Shown piece after piece: positions 26,101 to 37,866 of a stretch of 64,000 nucleotides of DNA. Under the pieces are notes generated by a model, which was not told the DNA's origin, made no database searches, and worked only from the letters and a program-made list of their open reading frames with translations. Positions within the stretch are counted from its first letter, which is position 1; every line of letters begins with the position of its first letter. Source of the DNA: Synchiropus splendidus (Eukaryota > Chordata > Actinopteri > Syngnathiformes > Callionymidae); the NCBI RefSeq assembly GCF_027744825.2, contig NC_071335.1, positions 14,822,501 through 14,886,500 of the forward strand. The letters run 5' to 3'. A program made the translations under genes and the position numbers.

Positions 26101-29100
26101 GATCGGCTAACTTTGAACTGATTTGGTTTGATGCTCTGTACGTCTGTTTTACGAACCATCTTAAATTGTTTATTTTCATTACGTCAGGCAGTACATCCAG
26201 TCATGTGACCAGCTCTGGTTAAAACCGCAGAAAACGCGGTTCCATAAAACACTTCTCATCCAACGCGCCCTATTCTTCTTCATGGTGTGTGTATCGTCTA
26301 GGAACTCTGTTGCGCTACTGCCATCTGCTGTGCCTTTGAGTTCATTACACTTGGAATATTTATGAAATATATATAAAGTACATGTAGGACAAATAATTTT
26401 TATAAATAAATCTGATTTAAAAAATAGTGTTTTGGTGGAAGTAGTCTCTGGTGGTTTGCTCTCTGGTGTGTGCTTTTCTTCTTTGCATTTTAGCACAAGA
26501 AACTCAACTAGTGATGGGTAGATGAGGCTTCATGAAACAGTATTGCAGGGTTGATGAATCAGAGGCCACTAGATGGCGCTCTTGGTTTAGTAATGATGTG
26601 AGGTATCATTGAATTAGTCGTTCAGTCCAAACGTTCCACAGCAGACAGTGCCATCTGGTGGCCTCTGAAAATCAGGACACTGTTTCATGAAACCTCATCC
26701 ACCCTTCAGTACTGTGTCATGAAACCTTACCTACCCGGGGATTATACCAAAGCAACTGAGACTCCCACCCACAGACTGCAGCCTCAGAAAATGGCGTTGA
26801 GTTTATCATGAGGGGAGAAAATGAATTCAAATGTTTCTGCTCTCAGGCTGTGGATAATTAACCAGACGAGTTTGTGAATTTTGATTGGTGGTGAGACGTG
26901 ATGTGAAATCATTAGTCCAGGAATGTTTAATTGGTATTTTCTCACTTTCTATGCATCATTTTTCAATGAAACAATTTGTCGTTACTTTTGCAAACACGTC
27001 ACAATTGCCCCGAGAAACAAAACCAAAATGGCAACAGACTCCTTTCATGCTCTGTGGAGTGATACAGAACAGATCAACGGGCGGAGGAGGAAGACGTGAA
27101 TCGTAAAAAGGACTCTTTTATCTTTTACACTTTTGAGACTTTTACTCGCACACCCTCGGGTCACAGCTAGTAAGCCTGAAATGCATTTTTTTTTTCTTAT
27201 TGCCACTGGAGCGTAAATTTCCCCCGTCTGTATTGCAGCAGTTGTCCTTTAGATGACCTTCAACGCATTTTCCAAAACAACCATATTATTGCAAATGGAA
27301 GTCAGAATACAACAGTTTGAGGAAAACTATTTAAAATAATATTTAAGTCCAGTATGAATGCTTCTGCCAGTTTCACATTACACGTGTATGATTTAATGCA
27401 GAAGCACAACAGAAAACTATGTTTTGTTTGACAGAAAAACATCAAAGAATTTGTGTTTCCGACACAAAACTTGGGGCACTGCAGAAACACGCTTTAACAG
27501 ATTCAAGGGTGCTTATTGAATTCCTGCAGCGATTCTGTCCGTGATTGGCTTAGCTACTTTTTTTCCCCAATGCCCCACGAGCAGTATTTAATAAACCAGA
27601 AGCTGCTTCCTCCAAAATATGTTGACTTACATTCTATAGGTGACGTGTTGTATTGCATGCTGAACAGAAATGCACTGCGCTTTATGCTGTCAAGCAGGTG
27701 CAATGAGGTGTAGGAAGGTGCAGCAGCGCCCCCTATTCACGCGCCGGCACTGGTTGCTTCCTTTGAAACCAACATGCAGCCAGGACACATTTAATAGAAT
27801 TGTTAATGTTGCTTGTTATATTTGTGATCTTCTTTTATGATACCTGCATAATGGAAAAAGCATATTTTTTTTATTTTTCAGTGTTTGGTAGACATTCGAT
27901 GAGCCTGCTTTGTCCCTCCTCATCTTTTGATAGAGCTTCTTTCATCAGAATACGAGGAGCAGGAATCATTCCAAACTACAGTTCTGCCTTCAACTAAAAA
28001 GAAGCCTGCTTGACACCTGAAACGTCACTGGCCCATCGCGACTGGCCGCCAGTGTATTGGTCTCACTGTCCGGATGCATATTAAACGCGTAGACCTTTCA
28101 ATCCTCTCAATACTCAACAATACTTGTGAACCACGTTTATTCACCACCTGACAGTAAAACCTCGCAGGAATAGTGGTGACGCAACCCAATTGATTAAGGA
28201 ATATTTCATTCCATTGATGTATTGACTAAGCGCCACGGTGTCTCGTGGATTGATGGGCTAAGCAGATTGATTTTCCGGATAATTGATTTTTTTTTTCCTC
28301 GACCATCAGGGAACTGTAGTTAGAGAGTGCACGGTCAGCATTTTTTTCAGACCACAGGAAAAGGGTCAGGGGTTTCCAGTCGGGGAACAGAGGGCTCCAG
28401 AACCACTATCATCTAATAACAATACAATAATAACAATAATAACATTGAGAAATGACAGATGAAGGCGAGGTCTCTCCTTATAGTGATGTACACCTGAGCT
28501 CTTCATAGTTCACCAGGCACCAGAGATGATGCGGCAGTGACATGCTCTCTGCTATACCACAGCTATAAAACATGCAGAAGCGAAGAGCTAGTATACATAT
28601 TTACGTCCGCGCACACACACACAGACTTTAATCTATTTCCGAAGTCTGCAGCCAGAGTGCAGTTTATTTAAGAATTCATAGCGCATGCACGGGCCAGGGC
28701 TGCTATGCAGAGTGAAGCAGTGCCGTCGTCCCCTGCATCCCAATGAGACGCAGGGGCGCAGCTTCAACTCCACTTCCAAACTGTAGCTACAGAGAGCCTG
28801 CGTGCCCCGCACCGCAGCTCAACATCATCCGCGGCTAAACGGTGTGTGTTGCCGCCGCGCTCGCCTCGCCGCTCCGAGCCTGCGGCCGACAAGCCGGATG
28901 GATTACAGGGCTATAATGAGGACTAATTAGGGGCAAATAATACCGAAGATAATATTCTGCTGGATAATACCTGAAGGCTTTGTAGGACAAAAGTGTAATG
29001 AAAAATTTGTGATACTTCTATGCAAAACAGTGCTTCTCTTTTTTTCTTTTTTTTGTTCCCCGTCTGGAAATAGCTTCAGGCGTACAACACTTAGACTCTG

Positions 29101-29913
29101 TAACTGGTTTCCGAAAATGTACGTGGTTCAATTTGAGACGTGTAAATATGATGGTTTAGTGAAAACTAGGAAGGTGGAGGGGCCGCTGCCAGACAGGCTA
29201 CCTTCACATGAACTCCTCCAAGATGATTTTTGCTGACTCTCAGTATTTTTGTCCATCATTGGCAACCATAGATTCCCTGGAGATGTTCCCGTGGCAGAGT
29301 CGCTATGTAATCTGTGTTCACCAAAAGGACTCCATGAGAAAAAAAATATCAAATGTCATTTGAATTGGATGAATATAGCTGGTGCCTTTTGTGCCTCTTA
29401 AGGATTTAGGTTAGCTGCCACGGTGATAGATGCCATTTTAGTCATGCAAATATAGCAGTGACCCAGGGGTAAAAGTCAGAATCCAGAAAAGATATGGAGT
29501 CACCAAGATATGTAGTGAATGGAATCTTCATGGAACTTCCTCTTCTTAAATGCTGCTATCACTTTTCCGAACTGATAGAGACTTAACTTTATTAACACAC
29601 TAAACACTTTTCACCCCACTGGACGTTTGGTTCTTCTAATATACGTTAACCAGCCGTTAGTTTGGGGAATATATTTGAAAATAAAAAGGCTGATGTCAGT
29701 CGAAACCCCCCCACCACCACCACCACCACATTCACCGCCACAACCACCACAAAGGATCAACATAGCTCTGTGTCCCTTTAAGTGCGTGGCCAGTGCTCGC
29801 CGCCCGCCCTCCTTCTGCTGCCTTTTAAATCCTTTACACTGCAGTGCTGTTAAATCAACCTCTCGCCCAGCAGACAACTCACCTCCCAGTGCAGCCTTCA
29901 TTACAAAATTCAT
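13985..29913 (-). CDS. cplx1/cplx2: Complexin 1/2-type protein, three coding exons, complete
   Basis: Complexin is a small presynaptic protein that binds the SNARE four-helix bundle and both clamps and promotes synaptotagmin-triggered fusion. Joining 29883-29913, 15835-16013 and 13985-14176 on the minus strand gives 402 bp, 133 residues and a stop (human CPLX1 and CPLX2 have 134). It has the N-terminal [11 protein letters not shown], an accessory helix ([17 protein letters not shown]), the SNARE-binding central helix (about residues 49-71, [13 protein letters not shown] to RQGIRDKY), and a C-terminal SLTRPKKA segment plus amphipathic end [13 protein letters not shown]. There is no CAAX box, which excludes complexin 3/4. 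Some residues match CPLX1 ([16 protein letters not shown]) and others CPLX2 (acidic run, [11 protein letters not shown]), so I do not choose between them. Residues 12-16 (GPPDV) differ from the usual ATKDM. Confidence 0.93.
14290..14460 (-). mobile_element. Small hAT-like non-autonomous element
   Basis: Lies in complexin intron 2. The two ends are imperfect inverted repeats around TTCTCAACT, and the right end read on the minus strand has TGGTGGGTCGGGACCCAAAA, a common hAT-family end in fish. About 170 bp with no coding capacity. Boundaries are approximate. Confidence 0.45.
14461..15834. other. Rest of complexin intron 2
   Basis: AT-rich intron sequence with a short ATA-type microsatellite near 14910-14930. 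I see no exon or RNA gene. Confidence 0.6.
15835..16013 (-). CDS. cplx1/cplx2: Complexin coding exon 2
   Basis: 179 bp, from [11 protein letters not shown] to SMRQGIRDK, with a GCAG acceptor and a GTATCG donor on the minus strand. It holds the accessory helix and nearly all of the SNARE-binding central helix. The arginines and lysine equivalent to human R48, R59, R63 and K69 are present. Confidence 0.94.
17320..17745 (+). repeat. Purine-rich block
   Basis: The plus strand is strongly enriched in A and G for about 420 bp. This depletes stop codons on the minus strand and produces a spurious 197-codon frame there. It is not a simple tandem repeat. Its function is unknown. Confidence 0.4.
19939..20677. 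mobile_element. TA-flanked inverted-repeat transposon (Tc1/mariner or Tigger-like)
   Basis: 739 bp. The left end CAGTGGTACCTCGGTTCTCG and the right end read inverted (CAGTGGTGCCTCGGTTTTCG) match at 18 of 20 positions. Both ends are flanked by TA, the target duplication of this superfamily. No transposase frame remains, so it is non-autonomous. It lies in complexin intron 1. Confidence 0.75.
23151..23677. mobile_element. Inverted-repeat MITE, copy 1
   Basis: Starts with ACCGTAAATCCCAGACCA and ends with AGTCCAGACGTTACAGTA, which are imperfect inverted repeats of each other. The interior, including CTGGGCAATGTTCTGAACTT and GGCAGCATGACGCTCTT, recurs in a gne intron at 56.7-57.0 kb. Non-coding. 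Confidence 0.6.
24735..24970. repeat. AAAGTCAGAATTCTGAG array with inverted units
   Basis: Degenerate units of AAAGTCAGAATTCTGAGATT occur several times at 24850-24970, with reverse-complement-like units at 24735-24790. The two blocks could fold back on each other. Arrays of this kind are common in fish genomes. Confidence 0.6.
26508..26742. mobile_element. Inverted-repeat element, copy 2 (with CTCF-like motifs)
   Basis: Begins near AGTGATGGGTAGATGAGG and ends near CATGAAACCTTACCTACCC, so the tips are imperfect inverted repeats containing TTCATGAAACAGT. Inside are CCACTAGATGGCGC at 26566-26579 and GTGCCATCTGGTGG at 26648-26661. These two are inverted relative to each other and fit the CTCF core motif. 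It has no coding capacity and is probably a hAT-type MITE. Confidence 0.65.
28740..28910. promoter_or_regulatory. CpG-enriched block in complexin intron 1
   Basis: A short GC-rich island with many CpGs (for example GCCGCCGCGCTCGCCTCGCC near 28850-28870) in an AT-rich intron, about 1 kb downstream of the first coding exon. It could be an internal promoter or enhancer. No exon can be assigned to it. Confidence 0.35.
29706..29730 (+). repeat. Short CCA microsatellite
   Basis: A run of C followed by several CCA/CAC units. It explains proline-rich and glycine-rich chance frames on both strands. Confidence 0.7.
29883..29913 (-). CDS. cplx1/cplx2: Complexin coding exon 1
   Basis: 31 bp on the minus strand encoding [10 protein letters not shown] plus one base, then a GTGAGT donor. 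It joins exon 2 in phase. This matches the conserved complexin N-terminus (MxFVMKxALGG), which is needed for activating fusion. The ATG follows CTTCATC. Confidence 0.9.
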
Positions 29914-30489
29914 GATGAAGCACTTCTGCGTTCGCTTCCTTCACTCGTCGGGTTGGTGAGGGAAAGACCTGCAGCCGGGGCACAAGGAAGACGTGAGAGA
30001 AATGTGCTGCCATAAACAGGAAAAGTCTCTTTTATCTTTTGTTTCAGCATTTAAAAATGTTGTTTTTTGCCACACTCCCCCTACGTCTCCTGCACCTGCG
30101 CCCCGTTTTTTTTGAAGCCCCCTTCATCTTCAGTGGTTTTCTGCTGAGGCTGGCAGCCTGCGATGTATCCCAACAGTAATAACTTTGAGAGTGAAGGTCG
30201 AACGGAGACGGGGTCAAGGGAGACACTCTGTGTCAGTGTGCAAGGACTTGCCTGAGAGTCTACCTATTAAGGTGCTGAGCAAGGTCAGGTCAGGGTGAGA
30301 CCTCCAGCGTATTTACAGCTGTCAATTCCTCCCATCTAAAACACACCGTGTACATGAGCACAGTATGTTCTCGGGACCTTCAAAAGCAGTGACATCACTA
30401 GTTCCTCAACATTGTCAGGGTCCGTTTGTAGTTCCTTGAGACTTGCCACGACCTTTCTCAGCCCTTCACAAGCCACTTTTATGACTTCA

Positions 30490-30990
30490 CCTCCTTGAGA
30501 TCTTTAAATCGTTTCCCGTCTTCCGGTCCTCAGCATCACTTACAGACGCGGATCAGTTTCCCCTCAAATGAACCCTCACGATATCAACTCTCAGCTGCGG
30601 CGATGCAGCGCAGCGTTTCAGCGCTAATACAGTTCTCTCTTCAGAAGCTTGAGCAGCCCACACTTGAGCAGCGGCTCTCCTTCCTGTCCCGAGCATGCGA
30701 ACACTCCACACACTCAAACGCAACATTCGCCTCTCGAGCTGGGATGGTTACCTCGGTCGGAGCCTTGTGTCTCTTCTGCCCGCGCGGAAAAACAGCAAGC
30801 CTCGCCAGCGATTTTTTTTCTTTCTCACCGCTCTTCCTCCGTCCCTGCAGCAAGGAGCATGAAAACAGGAGCCGAGCGGGGATCGTGGCTCTGCCTCTCA
30901 GTTTGCAGACATGCCGGTTGTGTCAGAGGGAAGATGCAGCAGCGGAGGAATAGAGACTATTCCTGCAGGACTAGCTCAGAGGATGCGGAG
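30490..30990 (-). promoter_or_regulatory. Candidate complexin promoter / 5' UTR region
   Basis: A CpG-enriched block 0.6-1.1 kb upstream of complexin coding exon 1 on the minus strand. A donor-like CG|GTGAGA (minus strand, near 30828) could end a non-coding first exon. A GA run at about 30990-31006 borders it. Assignment is by position and base composition only. Confidence 0.35.
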
Positions 30991-33458
30991 AGAGAGAGAG
31001 AGAGAGGGGTGGGAGGAAGGGAGCGTTCACGTAATAGCCTGTAAATGAAACGCTCTACATTTTTAAGAGAAAAGCCATATTGTTGATGGCGGCTGGAAAA
31101 CACATCCCTCCAGGGCTGTTGAGGCCTTGCTGCTAATGAATTAGGTTTCGCTTCATTACTGACACCGTCTTTGATTTTCTTGCAAATTTGTTATTTTTTT
31201 TAAGTCAACTACTGTCGCACAGAACACAACTCAGGTGCTCCTCTGTTTTACTGGCATCACTTTTTCTTTCGTTTCTCTCATTGAGATCCACAGAGGAAAA
31301 CCTTCTCAGCCGGTGAGAGACAGGACTGAAGCGTAGCAGCCTGAGGAGTGAAGAAAGAGCCTCGCAGGACGGTGGGGACAGCTGCCATGACGTGGTTTAC
31401 CGACTCTGACACCAAGACAGGGAGCACGGGCAGAAGTGGCTGAGATGAAGAGGTTTCATTGGGAGTGACAAGAGAGGGCAGGCTGAGAAGAATGTCATTG
31501 GAGATGCCAGGTGAAAGACCAGAGAGGTTCATGGATGCAGTGGATGAGGACATGATGAAGGTGGACACTGTAGAAAGCTCAAGAGGATTCTGACCTCCAT
31601 CAACAGCCTCCGTTTGGCTGTCTGTGTTGGAAATGGCTTGAAAAGCTATGGGTGAAATTTTCAGGAATTTTGGAAGTGATCCGGATCACCGTCTGAACCT
31701 TAGAGTTAGGGCTAGGAACATTGGCGTTTGGATCTTTTCAATTCTCTTGAAGGATACTTGGCAGGTTGGGATGGAAGTGACTGAAGCTGCTTGGTGGGAA
31801 TCTCTTAGAATCTGCACCCTGACTTGAAACAAACTCACATGGAGCGCCAAGCCTTACTTATTTGTCATTGTTTGGTCTACATTTATCTCTCTATTCACTG
31901 TATGATACTGGTAACAGTAGCAACAGCCCAGAGGTGCAGAGTTCAATACTACAGTTAGGGCTGCAACTATCTGACTATTTGGATTGATGACTAGTCACCA
32001 AACATCTCAAGGATTAGTCAGTTAGTTGGCTCAAGGATATCTACTCCAGTCTGATCTTGACGCACATGGTGGCGACATTGTAGTGTATAGTTGTTGTAAA
32101 GCAGGACTCTCAAACACAACTTAAAGTGTTAGATGCACTTGAAAAACACTCAGAGGCTTATTTGGAAGAGACCTTAACCCGAGCATTTGATATGTGACCC
32201 AAATCTTCTACCACCACATCTTATCTCACACTAATGTCAGGTATCACTGGGGTGTCTGTGCCTTCAGTTCAGGGATTACGTTCAGGTTTTTCATTGGGAT
32301 TTTCTTGTACAAGGCAAGATGTACACCATCTCGCTTCGGACAAAGAGGGACTGTCCTGTCACACCCATGCAACTGATGGAAAAAAATCTTTATTAACAAG
32401 GACAAAATGTTCAATGGAAGCAAGGATATGACATGAACCCTATAAAAATCCTTTAACATGCATTTTATTTGAATAGGAATCACAATAAAACTATGGACTA
32501 AACATCGAAGATGAAAATTTATTTCAAATTATGTTAAATTTTCTTTCAAGAAAACTTTGAGGAAAGTACTAAATTGACAAACAAAAATAAAAAAAACAAA
32601 AGTGTAGTCATGAAAGTGTTGTATTTACTGTTTAACTACTACTGGCTAAAACAGAAACAGGAAAAGAAAAGTCAATTGTATAGTTTAAGCCTGACATCAT
32701 GTGGGCCACAAAAATACAGGCAAATGGCCACATATGGCCCCCGGGCCGCACCATGCCCATGTCTGTGCTAACTTGTACTTACACGGAAAAGAGAACCATC
32801 ATTCTTTGACACGACCATGTTGTTGTAATTGTAGCTTGAATTTACATTTACCAAAATACTGTACTACATGTATTGAGTGTTCATTCATTGGAAAATATGG
32901 GACTAAATGTACCTTTTCGAGGCTGACACGTCCACCAAACAGTGGAGACAGACTCAAGTCAGAATTATTATTATTATATTGTTATTCATTTTATACTGTT
33001 AATAGCAGCATGTCTGCAGCGGACCCTCCCAAAGAAAAGCCAAAATAGCCTACAACCGAACAAGCTACTTCCAGCTGGTAGTCTCCATGTCCTCCAAGTG
33101 AAACGTGCCAGCCTTTCCCCTGCAGGTTCTGTGAAAGTCTTAGCTTGTTCCCTCACACTCACAGTAACAGCGCTGGGCAGGGCAGGGAGCACACACAGGA
33201 CCACAGGGAGCCCAAGTGCTGCAGCTCCCATCAATTAATCAAGACACACTCGAGTGTGTCCAGTCAACACGCCGAGCCGCCCTCTTTATAGCCTGCAAGA
33301 GCAACAGAAGTAGCAAGCATGCGCCCTGTTCTGAACACACAAGAACCAGCTCTGATTCATCCGTAGCAGAAATACTAATTCATGACTTGGTATGACAGGA
33401 TGGTCACTTCCTTCAGGTCTCACAAAGACAACGTCTCAAACACCAACAGAACCAGATG

Positions 33459-33610
33459 GAGACATCATATCAACCAGTTTTAGAATCTCTACATCGGCTC
33501 CCTGTGAGTTCCCGGTCGATTTTCCTTTCATTGCTTTATAAAGCTCTTAGTCTTTGTCCTCATTATTTATTTGATTTGCTTTTACCATTTTCTCCCTCTC
33601 ACTCTCCATA
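33459..33610 (+). mobile_element. Relic of a non-LTR retrotransposon reverse transcriptase
   Basis: One frame reads ETSYQPVLESLHRLPVSSR, then LLYKALSLCPHYLFDLLLPF. This resembles the segment just after the reverse transcriptase core of many fish LINEs (consensus like PVLxSLHWLPV... FKALNGLAPxYLxDLL). No flanking intact frame remains, so it is a dead fragment. Confidence 0.6.
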
Positions 33611-36600
33611 GACAGGTACAGTCTTGTTTTACTGCAGCAGCCAGGGTGTTGAAGCCTGCCTGTTTCTCACTTGGACTGGACTTGTGTTTTACTACCTGTA
33701 ATTCTGCATGATTCACTTCACACTATCATCCTGCTAATATTATTGTATCATTCAGGTCAGGTTCATCCATTTTAATCTGCGTGTTAAGCCCATGACATTT
33801 CAATATTTTTAATTGTTGAAATACTGAGCTACTCCTTGTGTGTGTCGGAACAATGACAGGAGCAGCGCCATTAAAAGGACGCTAGCTTTTATTGAACACT
33901 TCATTTAGATCTTCCTGACCGTAAATGTTAAATGAAAATGCCCATCAATCCGTTCATGGTTCCTGTCTGTCCGCTCGCAGTTGTGTCCTTCAATGACCCG
34001 ACTGTTGCCTGGTGGTTGCAGCGCTTATTTATCAACTGTCCTTGAAACTGAGTGATTGTTCTCTTTAAGAAATAAATCAGGCTGATGCCGCTCAGTGCTC
34101 ACAGCTCTGTGCTGAAATGGTACTTTGTGATAGTAGTTAAACCCTTGATCGGCCTTTATAGCAGTCCTGTGGTCAGCTCATCACCATTTCTTACTTCCAT
34201 TTTTATTAACTTATCCAGTGGTCATAGGACAAACTTACATGGCTTCGTGTTCTTTATTCAGCGGCTTTGTACATCTCTAGGCTCTGGTGGGTTGCTGGAG
34301 GGGATTTTAAGAGTAGTGTATTTCCACAGTGAGGCATAAGACGTAATGGGTATGTGGATGTCCTCGTGCGTTCCTTTCCTTAATTCACTCTCCAAAAAAA
34401 GTCCACTCTATTTTTGTTTATGCCGTTGAGATGAGTGTGGTCTTCCATGCATTTGTGAATTTAGAAACGGGGAATGTCTCCCGAATTCCATTTAAATTCC
34501 AGGAATTTGAATTGAAGTTGAAAACTGGAGGTACAATTTAAATTTCAATTTGAATTGAAATTCCAAAATCCAGAGTTATCTTCTACAGTACATTCCGTTT
34601 TACGTATTTCACAAACACGTCATAACTATGAATAAAAGCAGCTTAGATTAGATGTTTTTTATTTTCCCCACAGACACAAAAAATACTCAAGACATCAAAC
34701 AAACACAAAAAAGGAGTGACACGTTCTATCTCAATCATTTTTAGTGACACAACACACAATACGACTAGCAATGTATGTTCCAAAGCTGTCTGAGTAATGT
34801 CGCATTCCACGTTAGCCTTGAGCAGTGATGCTACATTGGTGCAGCGGGGAGATTGTTGGTTCATTCTGTTCCATGTGAATTTGACTCCAGTGGGACACAG
34901 TGTACAAACAGCAATGTCTTTGCTATTCTTGCATTCTGCAGATGGGTGCATATCTTTCGGATTCAACCATCACAGGGGTTAGCTTCGTTCCAAACTGGGC
35001 TTGAACTGTCGCAAGCTCTTGTTGTCATACAAGGAACTTAGGGCTGTAGGCCTTAATAAAACTGAAATATGTTTGAGTTATTATGTGAAATATGGATACC
35101 GTGAAATGAAAATATTGATACTGTATTGCGCTGTATGACTGACTCAGCATTTTCTTTCACCCCCTACGTAAAATTTGAATTGAAGAATTGAAACATACCA
35201 GTGATAAAACTATCGAGGAAATATGTGTCACACTTTAGATTGGGAACATATATTAACTATAATTAAGATAACTACTTGCATATTTACTGTTAATAATCAA
35301 TAATTACAGTGTTTTACAGAGTGAACTTTCAGTGACCAGGGGAAAACAGAGTTTTGGCAAAATAAGATGCAAGTCAAAACTTTATGATGAATTAGATTAG
35401 CTCCATGAATTTTGGGAACTGGAAAATATTATAGTTAAACATTTCAATGAAAAATGAGGGGGATATTCAAAATGGGGGGTCAATTTTATTAATATCAGTA
35501 TTTAAGACAACAAGCAGGATAAATATCATATTAAATGTCGAACCAAAGTTCTGTTTTTTTTTTACCAAGTTACCAAAATACATTATCTGACATATGCAGT
35601 AAATTATATGGAAGACTTTTCTGATGTTTCTGTCTGGAGTATTTACTTGAAAAGTGATGTGCAACCTAATGTCTCATGATATCAATCCGCATCCAACTTG
35701 TTTTTCCCCCATGCACCATGTTCATTTTCAAAACCATAGTTCTCCTGAACTATAGGGATTTGTGCTGCTCATCTCACCGTGTGCCCTACCCCCCCAGTCG
35801 GTCTCCGTAATGTGAAGTCAAAGGGGAGGAGTCATTAGCTTTAGCATTAGTCTGCTGTCCACCCTTCCTGCTGCACTTTGTGGTCCACAGAGAGAAGTGA
35901 GGCAGAGGGAAAAACAAGAGGAGGGGAAAGTCGGAAGGATAGCTGGAAGGCAGTGCGTGTGGGCGCTTGTGTGTGTCTAAGTGTGTAGGTGTGTGTCCAT
36001 CAGTCGTACAGGACCACAGAAGTACCACACAAGAGGGGGGTGTGGTCTGCTGCAATGCGTAAAGGCGGCTTCATGCAGTGAACACACACACTGAATGCTT
36101 GATTGACTGCCTTTTAGACTTCATAGTCTTGAAAGTGAAAATGCTGGCAAAATGACAAACATATGGTGGAGCAAGGTGGGCCAGTGTTTCAGTCCAAGTC
36201 TGACTCTTACTTTGTATTGTTTGCTACGAATGGATATCCAAAGCCTGAGATGCAACACTTTCAATGACGCATGACAAATGAAATGGCCAGATTGTGGTGT
36301 CAAAAGATCAGCTGCTCAGCAAGCTCCATCGGCAACATAAAGGAAGCGGCTCAGTGTGGTACCTGGCCGCGCTCCCCGATGAGGCACTCGCGGTCTTGTC
36401 TCGGCACCTTGCACCTGACAACAGGAACAGTTTAAGCAAGTCATAGTGCAGAAAGTATGGACATTTGAGAAGGTTAACCAAGAAATCCGTTATTATCGCA
36501 CTGCTGAATGATGTAACGCGGTTGGGGTGACCAAGCTACAAATGGTATCACTGGTGGGGTGGGAATTTCGAGGCAGTCATACAGTTACAAAGCAGGGGTC

Positions 36601-37494
36601 GGCAATATTATCTAAAAAATTATGCCCTTTAAATATGACTTTTACCAACAAATATTTGAATAGTCATCGCTGGCACTTTGTAAGATGTTTCATTTAACCT
36701 TCACTAAAGGACCCTAGAGATGAATGAACACAATAAGGTTTTGGTCAATACAGCGTTACCGATAGGCTTGTTTAGACGGCTCGCTGCTTCGCGACCGTGC
36801 CCTCGCTTTTAACAATGTGCCTGCTTATTCCCAAGGTTAAGAATTGTGCTTACTCTACATTATGATTCTTGGTGACGCCATCGTCTCAATAGAAAGGCCC
36901 TAAAAGCTCTTATGGCTGAATAAGGACCGGGGTATTGTGCTCCTATGAATAAGCATCTGCAGTGACGGCAGTTTTTCAGAAACCTTAGAACCGCTGATGC
37001 ATGGAGCATAGAGTCAGTTAGAAACTCTGCAGTTATCGATATGTGTACACATGTTGGTAAGTAAAATATTTTTGGAGAAATATCTGGGTAAAGTGAGAGA
37101 GCTTTTCTGTTTGATAAAAGCACTGTGGTCAAGTGATGGGAGACGATCAATAAATATGGCTCAACTACGATTATAACGCAAGAGACACGCCTTCTCCGTC
37201 TTGGACAAACTGGACAGCAACATAGACTGCAGTTTTACTTTGGTATCCTGACTGTGTTATATGTGTCTGTAAGAAGCTCTATAAGAAGTGGTGGGAGTTA
37301 ATTACAGTTAATTTATTACAACATTATTACGATAAATTAATTACAAAAATAAATGATTTAATTTATTTATTTTCAGTTTGCTCTCCAGACCACAAGGAAC
37401 CTTTGTCAGTGCAGGAGTTCCTGGTCCACTGATCCCACTGATGCACAAGACACGTGGCAGCTAGGATGATAACAACAACAACAAACATGGAGGA

Positions 37495-37544
37495 ATCCCT
37501 GAACAAAAGCAGACAAAAGCATCTGTTTGCTTTTGTTCAGGGAT
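37495..37544. other. Near-perfect 50-nt hairpin
   Basis: Arms 37495-37515 and 37524-37544 pair over 21 positions, with a single G:T wobble, around the 8-nt loop AAAGCATC. The pairing stops sharply on the outside. It could be an RNA hairpin or a tiny foldback element. It is short for a microRNA precursor. Confidence 0.5.
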
Positions 37545-37809
37545 GTTTTTCACTACACAATGACCAGGGTTTCCACTACTCTGAATGTACTTGAAATTCT
37601 TATAACATTGAAATTCTTATACAGATATTTTCAAGACATTAAAAGAGCTTTTGTTTAAATAAGGTGATATATTTATTGTGCTTTTGTCAAACTGATGCAA
37701 AATAAACAATATTTTGTTGTTTAAATGTATGTATGGGTGGCATATATTCTTTACCATTAAACTGTAATTCTCTAGTAACTAGATTATTTTTTTTCATGGA
37801 ATCCCACCC

Positions 37810-37812
<3 letters not shown>

Positions 37813-37865
<53 letters not shown>
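37813..37865. repeat. AT dinucleotide microsatellite
   Basis: Pure alternating AT/TA for about 53 bp, the first of three such tracts within 2.7 kb. Confidence 0.95.

Positions 37866-37866
<1 letters not shown>

Larger units (their letters stand above)
16014..29882. other. Complexin intron 1, 13.9 kb, repeat-rich
   Basis: No recognised coding exon on either strand. It holds inverted-repeat transposons, an AAAGTCAGAATTCTGAG tandem array, a purine-rich block at about 17320-17745 and a CpG-enriched block at about 28.74-28.91 kb, each listed separately or discussed as a finding. A long first intron is usual for complexin genes and may hold neuronal enhancers, but none can be shown by reading. Confidence 0.65.

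Noticed and set aside
30495..31044. Plus-strand frames of 152 and 131 codons
   Set aside because: They overlap in different frames within the CpG-enriched complexin 5' region. Neither resembles a known protein, and GC richness explains the open length.
31278..31568. 96-codon Ser/Thr/Pro-rich minus-strand frame
   Set aside because: Next to sequence resembling a common interspersed fish repeat (about 31600-31760). No splice sites or recognisable domain.
37394..37468. Exon-like stretch after CTCTCCAG
   Set aside because: All three forward frames run similarly far before a stop, so coding bias cannot be judged. No partner exons were found.
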